Below are positions 29,648 to 40,087 of a stretch of 64,000 bases of DNA, piece after piece. The DNA is from Nitrospirales bacterium (lineage in GTDB: Bacteria > Nitrospirota > Nitrospiria > Nitrospirales > UBA8639), in assembly GCA_022828225.1 (NCBI GenBank), contig JAJEJG010000004.1, positions 39,605 to 103,604 of the forward strand. Direction: 5' to 3'. How positions within the stretch are numbered: position 1 is the stretch's first letter; each line of letters opens with the position of its first letter. The translations under genes were made by a program, and so were the position numbers. The notes under the pieces are model-generated. The model was not told the origin of the DNA. It worked only from the letters and a program-made list of their open reading frames with translations, and ran no database searches.

Positions 29648-31048
29648 TTACAAACCCAAAGCGCGCCGAGGGATCCTCTCCTGTTCCGGTTCTTCCGCCG
29701 GCGCTGATGCCATCTCGTCCGGGGTCACGTCTGTCCCATCCCGGACATCCTCAACGTTCACGGATTCCTGCTCCGGAAGACCCTGTCCCAAATCATAAAA
29801 CAGTCTCGCCGCTTCGATGTACACAAACCCGTTTGATGATTGGGCCGCGGATTTCAAGGCCACCAATGGGCCGTGAAGCAGTTTGTTGACGATCCCGGAG
29901 GCGAGCCCTTCCACGGCCTCCTGCTGCTCCGGCGTTAGCGTCCCGAGCCGGCTAAGGGCTTTCTGTAACTCCGCCTGCCTCAGTGCGTCCGCCCGTTTGC
30001 GCAAGGCAATAATCGTGGGAGTCGCCTTGAGCGACTGGAGCCATTTCAGGATCACTTCAACTTCGTCTTTGACGATGGACTCGGCACGGGTGGCTTCCAG
30101 CCGGCGCTCTTCACGATTCTGTTCGATATGCGATTCGAGATCGTCGATATCGAACAGGAACGCATTATCGACCTGACGAACGTCGGGATCGATGTTGCGG
30201 GGAACCGAGACGTCAATCAAGAAAATCGGCTGATTCCAACGTGCGCGAACCGCCCGCTCCACGTCCTCGGGACCAATCAGGTAGTGAGACGCCCCGGTGG
30301 AACACAGTACAATATCGGCCCGGTGCATGTTCGCACGAAAATCGTCAAAGGGAATGGACACTCCGTTGAACCTGGCAGCCATATCCGCTGCCCTGATCGG
30401 ATCGCGCGTGGTGAGCAAGACCTCATGGACGCCGTGATTCACCAAATGCTGCGCTGCCAATTTGGCCATTTCTCCGGCCCCGACCAGCATAACCGTCCGG
30501 GCCGACAGGTTGCTGAAGACTTTCTTGGCCAGTTCGACTGCGGCATAGCTCACGGACACGGCGTTTTCCGCGATCCGAGTCTCCGTGCGAACGCGTTTGG
30601 CCACGGAAATCGCCTTCTTGATCAACTTGTTCAGGATGACCCCGGTGGCATTGTGGGTCAATGCCTCTTGGAAAGAATCCTTGACTTGACGCAGGATTTG
30701 CGGCTCTCCCACGACCAGGGAATCGAGACTCGACGCCACGCGAAACAGGTGCGTAATGGCCCGGTCTTCCGCGTGACAATACAGACGAGGCATCAACTGT
30801 TCCGCGGACACGGAAAGGTGCGTATCCACGAAAAATTCCTGGATCGCGGAAAACCCTTGCTCAATCTGGTCGGCGACCGCGTACACTTCCACGCGATTGC
30901 AGGTCTGTAACAGCATCCCTTCCCGAATCCCTTCATGAGCCATGAGCCGGTTGAGGGCTTCGCCCATCCGGCTGTCGGGAACCACAAGCAATTCCCGAAG
31001 TTCGACGGGGGCAGTTTTGTGACTCAGTCCGACCAGGATGATATTCAT
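29648..31048 (-). CDS. hemA: glutamyl-tRNA reductase
   Basis: GLSHKTAPVELRE; LQTCNRVEVYA; VGEPQILRQVKD; start set to MNIILVGLSHKTAP. Confidence 0.94.
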   Translation of the reverse strand: MNIILVGLSHKTAPVELRELLVVPDSRMGEALNRLMAHEGIREGMLLQTCNRVEVYAVADQIEQGFSAIQEFFVDTHLSVSAEQLMPRLYCHAEDRAITHLFRVASSLDSLVVGEPQILRQVKDSFQEALTHNATGVILNKLIKKAISVAKRVRTETRIAENAVSVSYAAVELAKKVFSNLSARTVMLVGAGEMAKLAAQHLVNHGVHEVLLTTRDPIRAADMAARFNGVSIPFDDFRANMHRADIVLCSTGASHYLIGPEDVERAVRARWNQPIFLIDVSVPRNIDPDVRQVDNAFLFDIDDLESHIEQNREERRLEATRAESIVKDEVEVILKWLQSLKATPTIIALRKRADALRQAELQKALSRLGTLTPEQQEAVEGLASGIVNKLLHGPLVALKSAAQSSNGFVYIEAARLFYDLGQGLPEQESVNVEDVRDGTDVTPDEMASAPAEEPEQERIPRRALGL

Positions 31049-31872
31049 CAGCTTACGGAAATCCCGTTTCCTTTCAGCACGACACCGAGAAACGTCAACA
31101 GCACGCCGGCGAAGCCCACGATCGTCAGATAGGCAGCCTTTTTCGCCCGCCAGCCCACGGTCACCCGGCCCATCAGGACCACGAAATAAAACACCCACGT
31201 CACCAGCGCCCAAATCTGTTCAGGATTCCAGCTCACGTAGGAACCCAGTGTGACCTGGGCGGAAATGGCTCCCGTCAGAATACCCAGCGTGAGGAAAGGA
31301 AACCCCAACAACATCGAACGCTGGTTCAGCGTGTCCAGGAAATCCAAGGGCGGCAACTTAAAGAACAGGACGTTGAATTGTTTGGATTTCAGCAGACGTT
31401 CCTGCATCAGATACATGACCCCTGCCACAAAGGCCACGGCAAACCCGACGGCTCCCAGCATGCTGAGCGTGACGTGGACCCACACCGCCTGCAACATAGG
31501 TTGGAGAACCGGAGCTTCCGAAGGCAAAACCACCGTCGAGATCAGCGAAAGAAAGGCAATGGGCAGAATGAAGGCACCCAGGACGTAAATCCGTTGGAGC
31601 AGGACGACCAGCAAAAAGACCAGGATCAGGGACCATGAAAAAAACGAGAGGGCCTTATGGAACGTGACGCCGACTTCTCCGGAAAACACTTGCACGGCCA
31701 AAACCACGGTATGGATGGCGAACCCGATGCACGTCGCCGCAAGCGCCACCCGGGCAAGCACGTCAGACCGCCGAAGCAGATAGACCAGGGACAACAGAAT
31801 CCCGATAAAATACAGCCCCAGCGTCAGTTGCAAAAAGGCAACGGTCATCAGCCTCACCAGCAAATAGTGCAA
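31048..31872 (-). CDS. CcsA/HemX-type cytochrome c biogenesis membrane protein
   Basis: Polytopic; WVHVTLSMLGAVGFAVAFVAGVMYLMQE, SYVSWNPEQIWALVTW; overlaps hemA start. Confidence 0.85.
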   Translation of the reverse strand: MHYLLVRLMTVAFLQLTLGLYFIGILLSLVYLLRRSDVLARVALAATCIGFAIHTVVLAVQVFSGEVGVTFHKALSFFSWSLILVFLLVVLLQRIYVLGAFILPIAFLSLISTVVLPSEAPVLQPMLQAVWVHVTLSMLGAVGFAVAFVAGVMYLMQERLLKSKQFNVLFFKLPPLDFLDTLNQRSMLLGFPFLTLGILTGAISAQVTLGSYVSWNPEQIWALVTWVFYFVVLMGRVTVGWRAKKAAYLTIVGFAGVLLTFLGVVLKGNGISVS

Positions 31873-31958
31873 TACACCTAGCTTGAAAGTATAGATAGGC
31901 TATTTTCAGATAGCAACAAAGGATAGCAGCGTGCAATGGGCTGATGAACCAAGGGGCC

Positions 31959-32738
31959 TCAGCCGCCGGACCCTGCCGTGGCACCGCCGCACACGTTGAT
32001 GACCTGTCCCGTTATCGAGGCTGCATCAGCTTGGCAAAGATACATCGTGAGGGCGACGATCTCCTCAACCTCCGCCATCCTTTTGATGGGGACCGCTGCG
32101 ACGGCTTGGGCTCGAAATTCCTCGGCTGACATCCCCAGGATGGCCGCTGTTTCTTCGATGCCCTGACGTGCCATATCAGTATCGACCCAGGTTGGACAGA
32201 TGGCATTCACCGTAATCCCGCGCCCGGCCACTTCGAGCGCCAAGGCCTTGGTAAACCCGATGATACCGTGTTTAGCCGTGCAATACGCCGCGTAACCCGG
32301 AACACCGAACCGGCCGAGAACCGAAGACATATTCACGATACGACCGGGATCCTTCATATGCGGCAACACGACTTTTGAACAGAGATAAGAACCCGTCAAA
32401 TTCACATCGAGAATACTCAACCAACGCGTGTCGTCAGGATCGTCCATGGGAGTTCTGCCTGAGACGCCGGCGTTGTTGACCAGGATGTCGATCTGCCCCC
32501 ATTCATTGACCACTGATGCAACGAATCGCTCCACCTCGTCACGATTGGTGACATCGGCGGACATGCTCATCGCGCTTCCTCCACCCTCACGGATCTGTGT
32601 CACCGTCTGATCGAGCAAATCCGCACGCCGCCCGCACACGGCCACACGAACGCCTTTCTCCGCCAGCCCGAGAGCGATTCCCCTGCCGATGCCCGACCCG
32701 CCCCCCGTGACAATCGCCACACGACCTTTCAACATCAC
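31959..32738 (-). CDS. short-chain dehydrogenase/reductase
   Basis: AIVTGGGSGIGRGIALGLAEKG; NNAGVSG; YAAYCTAKHGIIG. Confidence 0.9.
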   Translation of the reverse strand: MMLKGRVAIVTGGGSGIGRGIALGLAEKGVRVAVCGRRADLLDQTVTQIREGGGSAMSMSADVTNRDEVERFVASVVNEWGQIDILVNNAGVSGRTPMDDPDDTRWLSILDVNLTGSYLCSKVVLPHMKDPGRIVNMSSVLGRFGVPGYAAYCTAKHGIIGFTKALALEVAGRGITVNAICPTWVDTDMARQGIEETAAILGMSAEEFRAQAVAAVPIKRMAEVEEIVALTMYLCQADAASITGQVINVCGGATAGSGG

Positions 32739-32909
32739 CTGTTTCCTCCCTTACTCAAAATACGCACAGAAACTTGTCATCCGACTTAGTTCATGGGATC
32801 TGTAAGCATGGCCCTGAGGAATTGGCTGCTTCCGCTATTTTGTCAACGTCCGTATGAACGTTTACAATGACTCTCTGCAGGCAACCCCAAATCAACCGGA
32901 GACCCTTTC

Positions 32910-33644
32910 ATGCCGGGAACCTTGTATCTCGTCAGCACACCGATCGGAAACCTCGAAGATCTCACCTTCCGATCTCTCCGGGTTTTACAGGAAGTATCGG
33001 TCATCGCAGCCGAGGATACCCGTCATACCCAAAAACTCTGTCGCCATTATCAAATCCACACCCGCCTGACCAGTTATCATGATTTCAATAAAGAAGAAAA
33101 AACTCCAGTTCTCCTGGAACTTTTGAAAGAAGAGAAGTCTATCGCTCTCGTTTCAGACGCCGGAACTCCGCTGATCTCGGACCCGGGTTACTATCTGGTA
33201 ACCCGCGCCATTGCCGGCAATGTACCCATCGTTCCGATTCCTGGCCCCTCTTCGGTGATCACAGCCCTCTCCGTTGCCGGATTACCAACCGATGCGTTTA
33301 CGTTCATCGGATTCCTGCCCAAGAAATCGGTGGCCAGGACGCGCCTTTTGGAAAATCTTCGTGAGGATACCAAGACCATCATCCTCTTTGAAACACCTCA
33401 TCGGATAAAGGCCACGCTGTTAACTATCCAGGAAATCTTCGGCGACCGCCTGGTCGTCATCGGGCGTGAACTCACAAAAGCCCACGAAGAAATCATTCGC
33501 GGCACAGCCCAGGAAATCCTTCTTTCACATTCATCCCGCGTGCTTAAGGGTGAAATGACGCTTGTCATCCAGGGAAAAGAAAAGCGGGCAAAACGCAGCA
33601 GACAGGACCTACAACCGAAACTCAATCATCGGCCTTCTGAATGA
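32910..33644 (+). CDS. rsmI: 16S rRNA (cytidine-1402-2'-O)-methyltransferase
   Basis: GTLYLVSTPIGNLEDLTFRSLRVLQEVSVIAAEDTRHTQKL; SDAGTPLISDPGYYLV. Confidence 0.94.
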   Translation: MPGTLYLVSTPIGNLEDLTFRSLRVLQEVSVIAAEDTRHTQKLCRHYQIHTRLTSYHDFNKEEKTPVLLELLKEEKSIALVSDAGTPLISDPGYYLVTRAIAGNVPIVPIPGPSSVITALSVAGLPTDAFTFIGFLPKKSVARTRLLENLREDTKTIILFETPHRIKATLLTIQEIFGDRLVVIGRELTKAHEEIIRGTAQEILLSHSSRVLKGEMTLVIQGKEKRAKRSRQDLQPKLNHRPSE

Positions 33645-33867
33645 AGACACGATGATATGAGCCGACTGGCTCACGCCGAAGAATATTGTGGCCTTCGTTC
33701 TCAACGCTCTGTGGGACGTTTCTGATGGGCTCGCCGTCATCCAGAAACACCTCCAAGACCTGCCCGGACTGCATTGTTTCCAAGCGCAGTTTGGTCTTGA
33801 CAAAATTATAGGGGCAAATCACGCCTCGGAGGTCCAACACCGCGTGGGAATCATCTTCCTGATTCAT
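33622..33867 (-). CDS. TusA-family sulfur carrier protein
   Basis: VLDLRGVICPYNFVKTKLRLETMQSGQVLEVFLDDGEPIRNVPQSVENEGH. Confidence 0.88.
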   Translation of the reverse strand: MNQEDDSHAVLDLRGVICPYNFVKTKLRLETMQSGQVLEVFLDDGEPIRNVPQSVENEGHNILRREPVGSYHRVFIQKADD

Positions 33868-33940
33868 TCGTCTCTGACGTCTTTCATGGGGTTAAAGCAC
33901 TGAACGAATCTTGACGTTTGCAAGACCCGCCACACAAACA

Positions 33941-33982
33941 AAGAGAGCGTGTCGACGTAAACGCCGACACGCTCTCTTTTGT
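33941..33982. terminator. bidirectional intrinsic terminator
   Basis: AAAGAGAGCGTGTCG-acgtaaacgc-CGACACGCTCTCTTTTGT. Confidence 0.85.
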
Positions 33983-34009
33983 CGCAACTTTTCCCGCGGG
34001 GACAGTCTC

Positions 34010-34765
34010 TTATTGAGTCGTCCCTTTGTTGAAGTTATCACGCTTGTCACCATAATCGGTGGCAATCGTGTCGCTCACTCTTTTGTTCACCGTATCCGGC
34101 TGAGGAGCGCATTGCCAGCAAGGCGCGGCACCCGTCACGGTGCCAAGGCTGGAGGTAATTCCTCCCTGTACGGCACCTTCTTGCATTCCACCCTCAGGAA
34201 CGCCGGTGTAACCGGCCGTTGGGGTCGCAATACCACGGAAATTGGTCGGATCCGGCCGTTGGCCTAACCCACCGCCAAAATCCGGATTATCTGCGCCACC
34301 AAGAACCTGGGATCCTTCGAGAACATACACGGTACGAACCATTTTCCGACCCGTGCTGAACTTCTGCGCCGCAGTGGTTTCGTCCTTGGCGGAAACGGCG
34401 ACATAATCCCCTTTGTTCACGGCCTTGAGGTTCTCCATGTTGGTCTCGGAATCGAACCAGAGTTCCTTCAAGTTCAAACCGCCGCGAAGGGTCTGGCGTT
34501 CATCATGAGAACTTCCGCCCATGTCAAGATACAGTTTTCCCGCCGCATAATCGATGGCCACCACTTCACCCTGAATCGTCTCCGGAGCTGAAAGATAACG
34601 TTCCATGTCATCCTGATCGAAGACACGGGACCGCGTTCCAGACCCTTGAGATTCACCAACACCCGTGCCGAAGCCGGAGTGTTGAGGCGCACGCTCTTGC
34701 GCCACTGCCACGCTAACTGAGCCTACAAGAATGATTGCTGCTCCAAAATACCCTAACTTCCGCAT
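34010..34765 (-). CDS. conserved hypothetical exported protein
   Basis: Signal peptide MRKLGYFGAAIILVGSVSVAVAQ; Gly-rich C-terminal half. Confidence 0.7.
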   Translation of the reverse strand: MRKLGYFGAAIILVGSVSVAVAQERAPQHSGFGTGVGESQGSGTRSRVFDQDDMERYLSAPETIQGEVVAIDYAAGKLYLDMGGSSHDERQTLRGGLNLKELWFDSETNMENLKAVNKGDYVAVSAKDETTAAQKFSTGRKMVRTVYVLEGSQVLGGADNPDFGGGLGQRPDPTNFRGIATPTAGYTGVPEGGMQEGAVQGGITSSLGTVTGAAPCWQCAPQPDTVNKRVSDTIATDYGDKRDNFNKGTTQ

Positions 34766-35057
34766 GTGGCTCCTCCTTAGGAAGTGTAAGTTAATAATCG
34801 AACACTAATAATAAGGAATGATAGCTAGAATAATCAGTCCTTCTTCGTGACTTAGGTTTTGTTCAGTCCTAAAGTGCCATAACTATAGTGATCTGCTCAA
34901 ACAGTGTCAAGAGGTTTCTCCTGTAAATATTCATACGGCAACGACTCCGAGTGGCCTCTTGGTTGAGGCCGTCAGGCTTTCTGCATGATTATGTCCGCTG
35001 ATGACGAAAATCCGGACCAAGCCCCTGGTTCTCTCATTGCCCACAAGATATGGATAA

Positions 35058-35144
35058 TGGTGCCCGGACCGAGGGTCGAACTCGGACTCTCTTGCGAGAA
35101 CCAGATTTTGAGTCTGGCGCGTCTGCCAGTTCCGCCATCCGGGC
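35058..35144 (-). tRNA. tRNA-Leu (anticodon CAA), CCA encoded
   Basis: GCCCGGATGGCGGAACTGGCAGACGCGCCAGACTCAAAATCTGG...GAGTTCGACCCTCGGTCCGGGCACCA; long variable arm. Confidence 0.95.
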
Positions 35145-35296
35145 ATCCGATTCCCGTTATCTAGCATGATCGCCGGGTCACGTCAATCAACCCCCTCTCC
35201 TTTTCAGGCTTTCATCCGGCATGCTAAGATTCATGACCGGGAGCACACGTATTTCCAAAAGACCTCAAGAAGATAGCCAGACAAGGAGGAACTTTC

Positions 35297-35569
35297 ATGT
35301 CGGAGATTCAATGTCTCAAATGTGAACAACCCGCGGAAAAAATAACCGAACCCCTTTTTCTCGGAAAACTCGAAGAAGAAGTCAAGAACAACGTCTGCCA
35401 AAACTGCTGGACCGAATGGAACAAGCCGGGCGGGGTTAAAACCATGGTCATCAATGAATACCACCTGAACCTTGGTGACGAAAACGGCCGCGCTACCCTC
35501 AGAAAACAAATGCGGGCGTTTTTCAAGCTGCCGGACGCCGACGTGGAATTCAAGGACTATCGAACCTGA
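35297..35569 (+). CDS. Fe(II)-trafficking YggX-like protein with two CxxC motifs
   Basis: CLKCEQPAEKI...CQNCWTEWNKPGGVKTMVINEYHLNLGDENGRATLRKQMRAFF. Confidence 0.75.
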   Translation: MSEIQCLKCEQPAEKITEPLFLGKLEEEVKNNVCQNCWTEWNKPGGVKTMVINEYHLNLGDENGRATLRKQMRAFFKLPDADVEFKDYRT

Positions 35570-35703
35570 GACGGACCGGGTTCCCACCGCATCGGGAATG
35601 CCGGCGCGCCAAATCCGGCCCCTGTCATTGATGAAAACCGCCGGACCTCTTCTGTCGCGGCGACCTCTTGTCGAACCTTCGCTCCCCCCTGTAGGATCAC
35701 AGT

Positions 35704-36264
35704 ATGGATAGCCCGCTTGGCAAAGGCATCTTCCTGGTGGCAAGCCCCGGTCTCCGCGATCCGAATTTCCGGCAGACCGTCATCCTGCTGTGCAAACACG
35801 GCCCGGAGGGAGCGCTCGGGGTCGTCGTCAATCGACCGACGGAGATCAATATCACCGAAGTGCTCCCACAAGTCCCCATCCTGGAAGGCCAACAGCACCG
35901 GGTCTTTTCCGGAGGACCGGTCCAACGCAACAACCTCCTGATCCTGTATCGGACGCCGGAAGGGCCGGACGACTCTCACCACGTCTTCAACGGCGTCTAC
36001 ATGGGCGGCGACATGAAAGACCTGGAAGATCTGTTACAAGATCCATCGTCCCTGGGGAACTTCCGCGCCTTCATGGGCTATGCGGGCTGGGCGCCCGGCC
36101 AACTGGAAAACGAAATGCGAACCGGGTCGTGGCTCACGGTCCCGGCCGACTCCACCACCATGTTCGGCAAGGACCACAATAGCCTGTGGGGCAATATCCT
36201 CCGATCCCTGGGTACAGACATGGCCTTCTACGCCGACATGCCCGCCGACCCGCAGATGAATTGA
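35704..36264 (+). CDS. YqgE/AlgH family protein
   Basis: GKGIFLVASPGLRDPNFRQTVILLCKHGPEGALGVVVNRPTEI; FMGYAGWAPGQLENE. Confidence 0.93.
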   Translation: MDSPLGKGIFLVASPGLRDPNFRQTVILLCKHGPEGALGVVVNRPTEINITEVLPQVPILEGQQHRVFSGGPVQRNNLLILYRTPEGPDDSHHVFNGVYMGGDMKDLEDLLQDPSSLGNFRAFMGYAGWAPGQLENEMRTGSWLTVPADSTTMFGKDHNSLWGNILRSLGTDMAFYADMPADPQMN

Positions 36265-36376
36265 GCAGCAACACCCCTCCTCTTCACCTCATGGAAGACG
36301 ATCAGCCTCCGAACACATTGATTCCAATCGTTTTCTGGGGGTCACACTAAGACGCCGAATAATAGGCAACTGTCGA

Positions 36377-38137
36377 TCAGTGGCTCAGAAGCTTGGCCAA
36401 CTCCGTGTTCAAGTGGGAAAAGGCGTCGATCACTCCGTCGAAGACATGATCGAGGGCAAGACCGTAGCCTTGGTTCAAAGCCGCCGTGTCGAAGCCGAGG
36501 GTCTCAAGGCTCCTGAGCACGCCGCCTGTGTCATGTGCGTCCGCTATGCGAAGATCGTTGTTGACGAACAACGCTGCAAGGGCACCGTTTTCGGTCGTCA
36601 AGTCTCCCGGCTCTGCGTCGGCACCGAAGGCGTCGACACGCTCACCCTTGGCGTTCAGCCGCTCTACGATGTTTAATAAGGCTTGCAGCAACTTAAGGCT
36701 GCCTAGGGTCTTGATATCCGAGCGGGTGTGGCCGGCACTCACTAGAAGGTTTCGCAGGAAGCCGTTTGGAATGCGTTGCCAAAGCTCATGAAGGTTCTTA
36801 CACCGCGAGAGAAAAGCTTGCTCCGTCATGGAAAGTGGAGCCACCTGAGCGAGGCGTGACAGTTCAGGATAGTTCAACCAGCCATTGTCGCGCAGTTCCG
36901 CACGGGAGAGCTTAAAGATTTCGGTTGCTGGCCGCGGTGCCGCGCCTGCGGCGTCGCTCAGTTCCGCGAGGTGATCGCCAAGATCTAGCAGTTGTTCCAC
37001 AAAGCGGCCTGTCTTGGAAACGATGTGCTCTTCATCTAGGTTGAGCTCCGCGACTTGGACAGGATCGAGCACGTGGTCATAAGCGTGCTTTATCTCTCGA
37101 TCTGGCTTCGGCTTATAGAGTTCCCGCATCGATACCTTAATTAGATTGCGGCCAACCCGAACGCAGTCTGTGAAGGCCCACTGACCGCCGTAGGATGGGC
37201 TACAATTCCACTTTCCATAAATGTTAACTGGTGATGTGTCGAAAAGACTGCTCTGCTCATACCGTTCTAGAAATCGGTCATCGAGGTGTACGGGCATGAT
37301 CTCGACGAGAGCATTGGCTCGGTCGTGCGTCATTGGACCGGCAACACCTGGCCAGATTAGACCGTTCGCGCTCGGTTCGGGGCTGAGCTCCGGAGTGACC
37401 GCAACTACACTAGCCAAGACCTGTATTAGAAGCCCGCCCTTGTGCTCTCGGATGTCGAGGTCGTACCAGCCGCCACCAGGGTTTAGTCGCGCGTGACCCT
37501 CGCCCGCCATCAATGCCCGGAGGTCGGGGCAATCCGGCAACAGAGTTTCGTAAAAGAAAATCCGGACGCCGTAGGCGCCCCGCATCCAGAGGTAACGTCG
37601 CAGGTATTCGTTGGACATCGTCCAACTGACATTCCTCTTCGGAGAGAAGTAGTACTCGGTCGAGATTTCCCCCTGTGCGACCTCAAACGCCGGAAGCGAC
37701 AGGTCGTCAAAGATCACTCGCTGCTGGTCACCGCCAAGGCAGCGCGGCGAGAGTCCCAAGGCCATCCAGACCTTCTCCGCAAGACTGTAGCTGTAGAAGG
37801 AGCCGTTGCCCCAAGATGCCACGATGTAGTCGAGTCCAGACACCGACGGTGTGAAGTCCGCTAGTTCGCCTTGCTCCCTCACGTACGGTGTGGAAAAGAA
37901 GACCACGCCGTCACTGGCCTCCCGTGGAATACCTAGTTGGGCAATGTCAGCCTTCGGCACCAAAGCCATTACCATATGGACGTACTCACGATCCGGACCG
38001 TACTGGTCGACGTCGTATCGGGAAGCCACCTCGACCCGAAGTTGGGGGTTGTCGTTGATCGGCTCAAGCAGACTATGCAACCGCAACGGCAACTGCGTCG
38101 CCGGTATTGGAAACTCGTTCAGATAATCGATGACCAA
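36377..38137 (-). CDS. uncharacterised 586-aa protein with C-terminal Rx4H motif
   Basis: Long ORF; C-terminal helix-rich ALFVNNDLRIADAHDTGGVLRSLETLGFDTAALNQGYGLALDHVFDGVIDAF. Confidence 0.75.
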   Translation of the reverse strand: MVIDYLNEFPIPATQLPLRLHSLLEPINDNPQLRVEVASRYDVDQYGPDREYVHMVMALVPKADIAQLGIPREASDGVVFFSTPYVREQGELADFTPSVSGLDYIVASWGNGSFYSYSLAEKVWMALGLSPRCLGGDQQRVIFDDLSLPAFEVAQGEISTEYYFSPKRNVSWTMSNEYLRRYLWMRGAYGVRIFFYETLLPDCPDLRALMAGEGHARLNPGGGWYDLDIREHKGGLLIQVLASVVAVTPELSPEPSANGLIWPGVAGPMTHDRANALVEIMPVHLDDRFLERYEQSSLFDTSPVNIYGKWNCSPSYGGQWAFTDCVRVGRNLIKVSMRELYKPKPDREIKHAYDHVLDPVQVAELNLDEEHIVSKTGRFVEQLLDLGDHLAELSDAAGAAPRPATEIFKLSRAELRDNGWLNYPELSRLAQVAPLSMTEQAFLSRCKNLHELWQRIPNGFLRNLLVSAGHTRSDIKTLGSLKLLQALLNIVERLNAKGERVDAFGADAEPGDLTTENGALAALFVNNDLRIADAHDTGGVLRSLETLGFDTAALNQGYGLALDHVFDGVIDAFSHLNTELAKLLSH

Positions 38138-38349
38138 AGCGAGGCCCCTCGTGACCTTTCCCCTAATTTAGGTCCAGGTCGAGCGTGAAGGATTGGGGGA
38201 ATTATAGCCGCTGTGATAGCTGTGTGAAAATGGTCTCACTTTGGGAGGCACGGGGGGGCAGCCCCTCGTCGTTACAGTACCCGGCCACTGCTGGCTATGC
38301 CACCTTGCGGACTGAGATCTCATCGGAACGGCGCAGAAAATCAGAAACC

Positions 38350-39132
38350 TCATTGCTGTGACGATGTCAGCTTAGCCGTCGAAGTAAGTATTTGAAAGAT
38401 ATAGTCTGCCATAATAATCATGTTCATACTGTGTTTAAATGTAGAGTATGGAACAAGTCCGTGCGTGGACGCATGACGGTTTGGAACGTAATCCCCCTCA
38501 TATTGTGCCCTATTACTATCGTCGACTGGTTCATACAAGTGATGAACAAGTCGATCAAATAGTATCCAACCATAAGCCTCTCTTGGCAGGAAGTTTCTTA
38601 TTTCTCCTTGATTTGTAAGTTTCTCCAACATCTTCTTCGAGGAAATTGCACCCGCAGCATCTTCAAAATAATGAATGCGAAATTCCCGATCTATTTCTGG
38701 GAACAGGACACGGCAAACACACCGATAGTGCCCCATACCGTGCGCAGAAAGCGCTTCGCGAAATGTCTCTTTGGTTTCCTCTGATATGTGATAATGATTC
38801 AATCTATTTTCGATGTCTTGACGGATGCTTTCCCAATTGTTCTCGTAGAAACTTGTCAGACGGGCTTCGAGCAGAGATACATCGTCTCTGCATTCCTCAA
38901 CATAGTTCATCGACACAGTATGATACGGTAACCAGCCCGTCGGACGGACTGAATCGATGAATTTGTTATACCTCACAAAGTGCTTAATGTGCGGAGCTAT
39001 CGCTTCGAGAAAAGGCGTGATAGCTTGAGAGACACGTGACATTGATTGAATGAACGGCTGAAGAGGTTCAACCAATCGTTGCAACGCAGCACATAGGTTC
39101 AGAATACTTTGAATGGTTTGGTTATATGTCAT
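38350..39132 (-). CDS. uncharacterised protein with HEPN-type NRHASTHG motif
   Basis: C-terminal YVPNRHASTHGLVPYSTFKHSMNMIIMADYIFQIL. Confidence 0.75.
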   Translation of the reverse strand: MTYNQTIQSILNLCAALQRLVEPLQPFIQSMSRVSQAITPFLEAIAPHIKHFVRYNKFIDSVRPTGWLPYHTVSMNYVEECRDDVSLLEARLTSFYENNWESIRQDIENRLNHYHISEETKETFREALSAHGMGHYRCVCRVLFPEIDREFRIHYFEDAAGAISSKKMLEKLTNQGEIRNFLPREAYGWILFDRLVHHLYEPVDDSNRAQYEGDYVPNRHASTHGLVPYSTFKHSMNMIIMADYIFQILTSTAKLTSSQQ

Positions 39133-39711
39133 GTGCGATGTTCCTACCTTGTCCAAATACGATCGCCGCGATCCGTCTCGTTGTGTCGGTGAAGTGCTGG
39201 ACTTCTTCGGGTTTGAGGGAGCGGTCGAGGATGTCGCTTTCGCGGTAGGAGAGCCATTTTTTGAGGACCTGATAGCCGCCGAGTTTGTAGGTCCAGACGG
39301 CGGCAGGGATGTTGCGCCAGAAGGCGCGGTCGTTCAGGTACACGTCGAAGGTGGTTTCGCCGAGCGTGGGGATGCTGTCGCCCAACGCTGACTTTTCACC
39401 TGGTGTATAGGCGCGCTCGGTGATGCGGCCTTGGCCCGGCATGACGGTATCACCTGTTCCGAAGTGGCCCCAGCCAGCCATCACCGCGAAATCGTCTCCG
39501 GTCATGTTATGGCCGTCTATGGTTGTGGGAAGGCAATGTCGCCGACACAGAACACCTTGGGCTTGAGCGTTGCACCCACGACATTCAATAGGTTGGCGAG
39601 CGGCCCGTAGCTCGACCGCTCCCCGGTCGCGCCGCCCAACGCGCTGACTCGCCGGAGGTCGGCGAGGTAGGTTTCAATGGTTGCCGTGAGTTTTGTGTTC
39701 ATTCGGGTCAT
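39122..39711 (-). pseudogene. internally deleted type ISP-like restriction-modification gene (N- and C-terminal ends only)
   Basis: N-terminal piece TATIETYLADLRRVSALGGATGERSSYGPLANLLN (39711..39517) followed by C-terminal piece FDVYLNDRAFWRNIPAAVWTYKLGGYQVLKKWLSYRESDILDRSLKPEEVQHFTDTTRRIAAI (39505..39122). Confidence 0.75.
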
Positions 39712-39768
39712 TTCTGCCTATGCGCTCTCATTCGTTGACAAAATGCCAGAGAAGGGACCATCACTGCT

Positions 39769-40062
39769 TCATGCCGGTTGCGGCTCGTAGCGTTCGATCT
39801 CGATCTGATTCTCACGTTCTTGCGCCCGCGCGATGTCGTAGGCGGTCTGCAAGCGTATCCAGGTTTCCGTCGTGGAGCCGAAAGCCTTAGCAAGCCGGAT
39901 TGCCATCTCGGATGACATGCGCGCACGGCCATTGATCAGGTTCGAAAGGGCTTGGCGACTGACGCCAAGGACCTTGGCACCTTCAGTCACGCTCAGACCA
40001 AGCGGCTCCAAACAAGCGGCGCGCACGACCTTTCCGGGGTGTGGCGGGTTGTTCATGGGCAT
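39769..40062 (-). CDS. higA: HigA-family addiction module antitoxin
   Basis: [55 protein letters not shown]. Confidence 0.92.
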   Translation of the reverse strand: MPMNNPPHPGKVVRAACLEPLGLSVTEGAKVLGVSRQALSNLINGRARMSSEMAIRLAKAFGSTTETWIRLQTAYDIARAQERENQIEIERYEPQPA

Positions 40063-40087
40063 TGGGAGGCCTCCTCCGTCTATGAGT

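Noticed and set aside
35058-35144. tRNA-Leu as integration site for the 36-40 kb islet
   Set aside because: Intact core genes (yggX-like, yqgE) lie between the tRNA and the islet and I see no duplicated tRNA 3' end at the far side.
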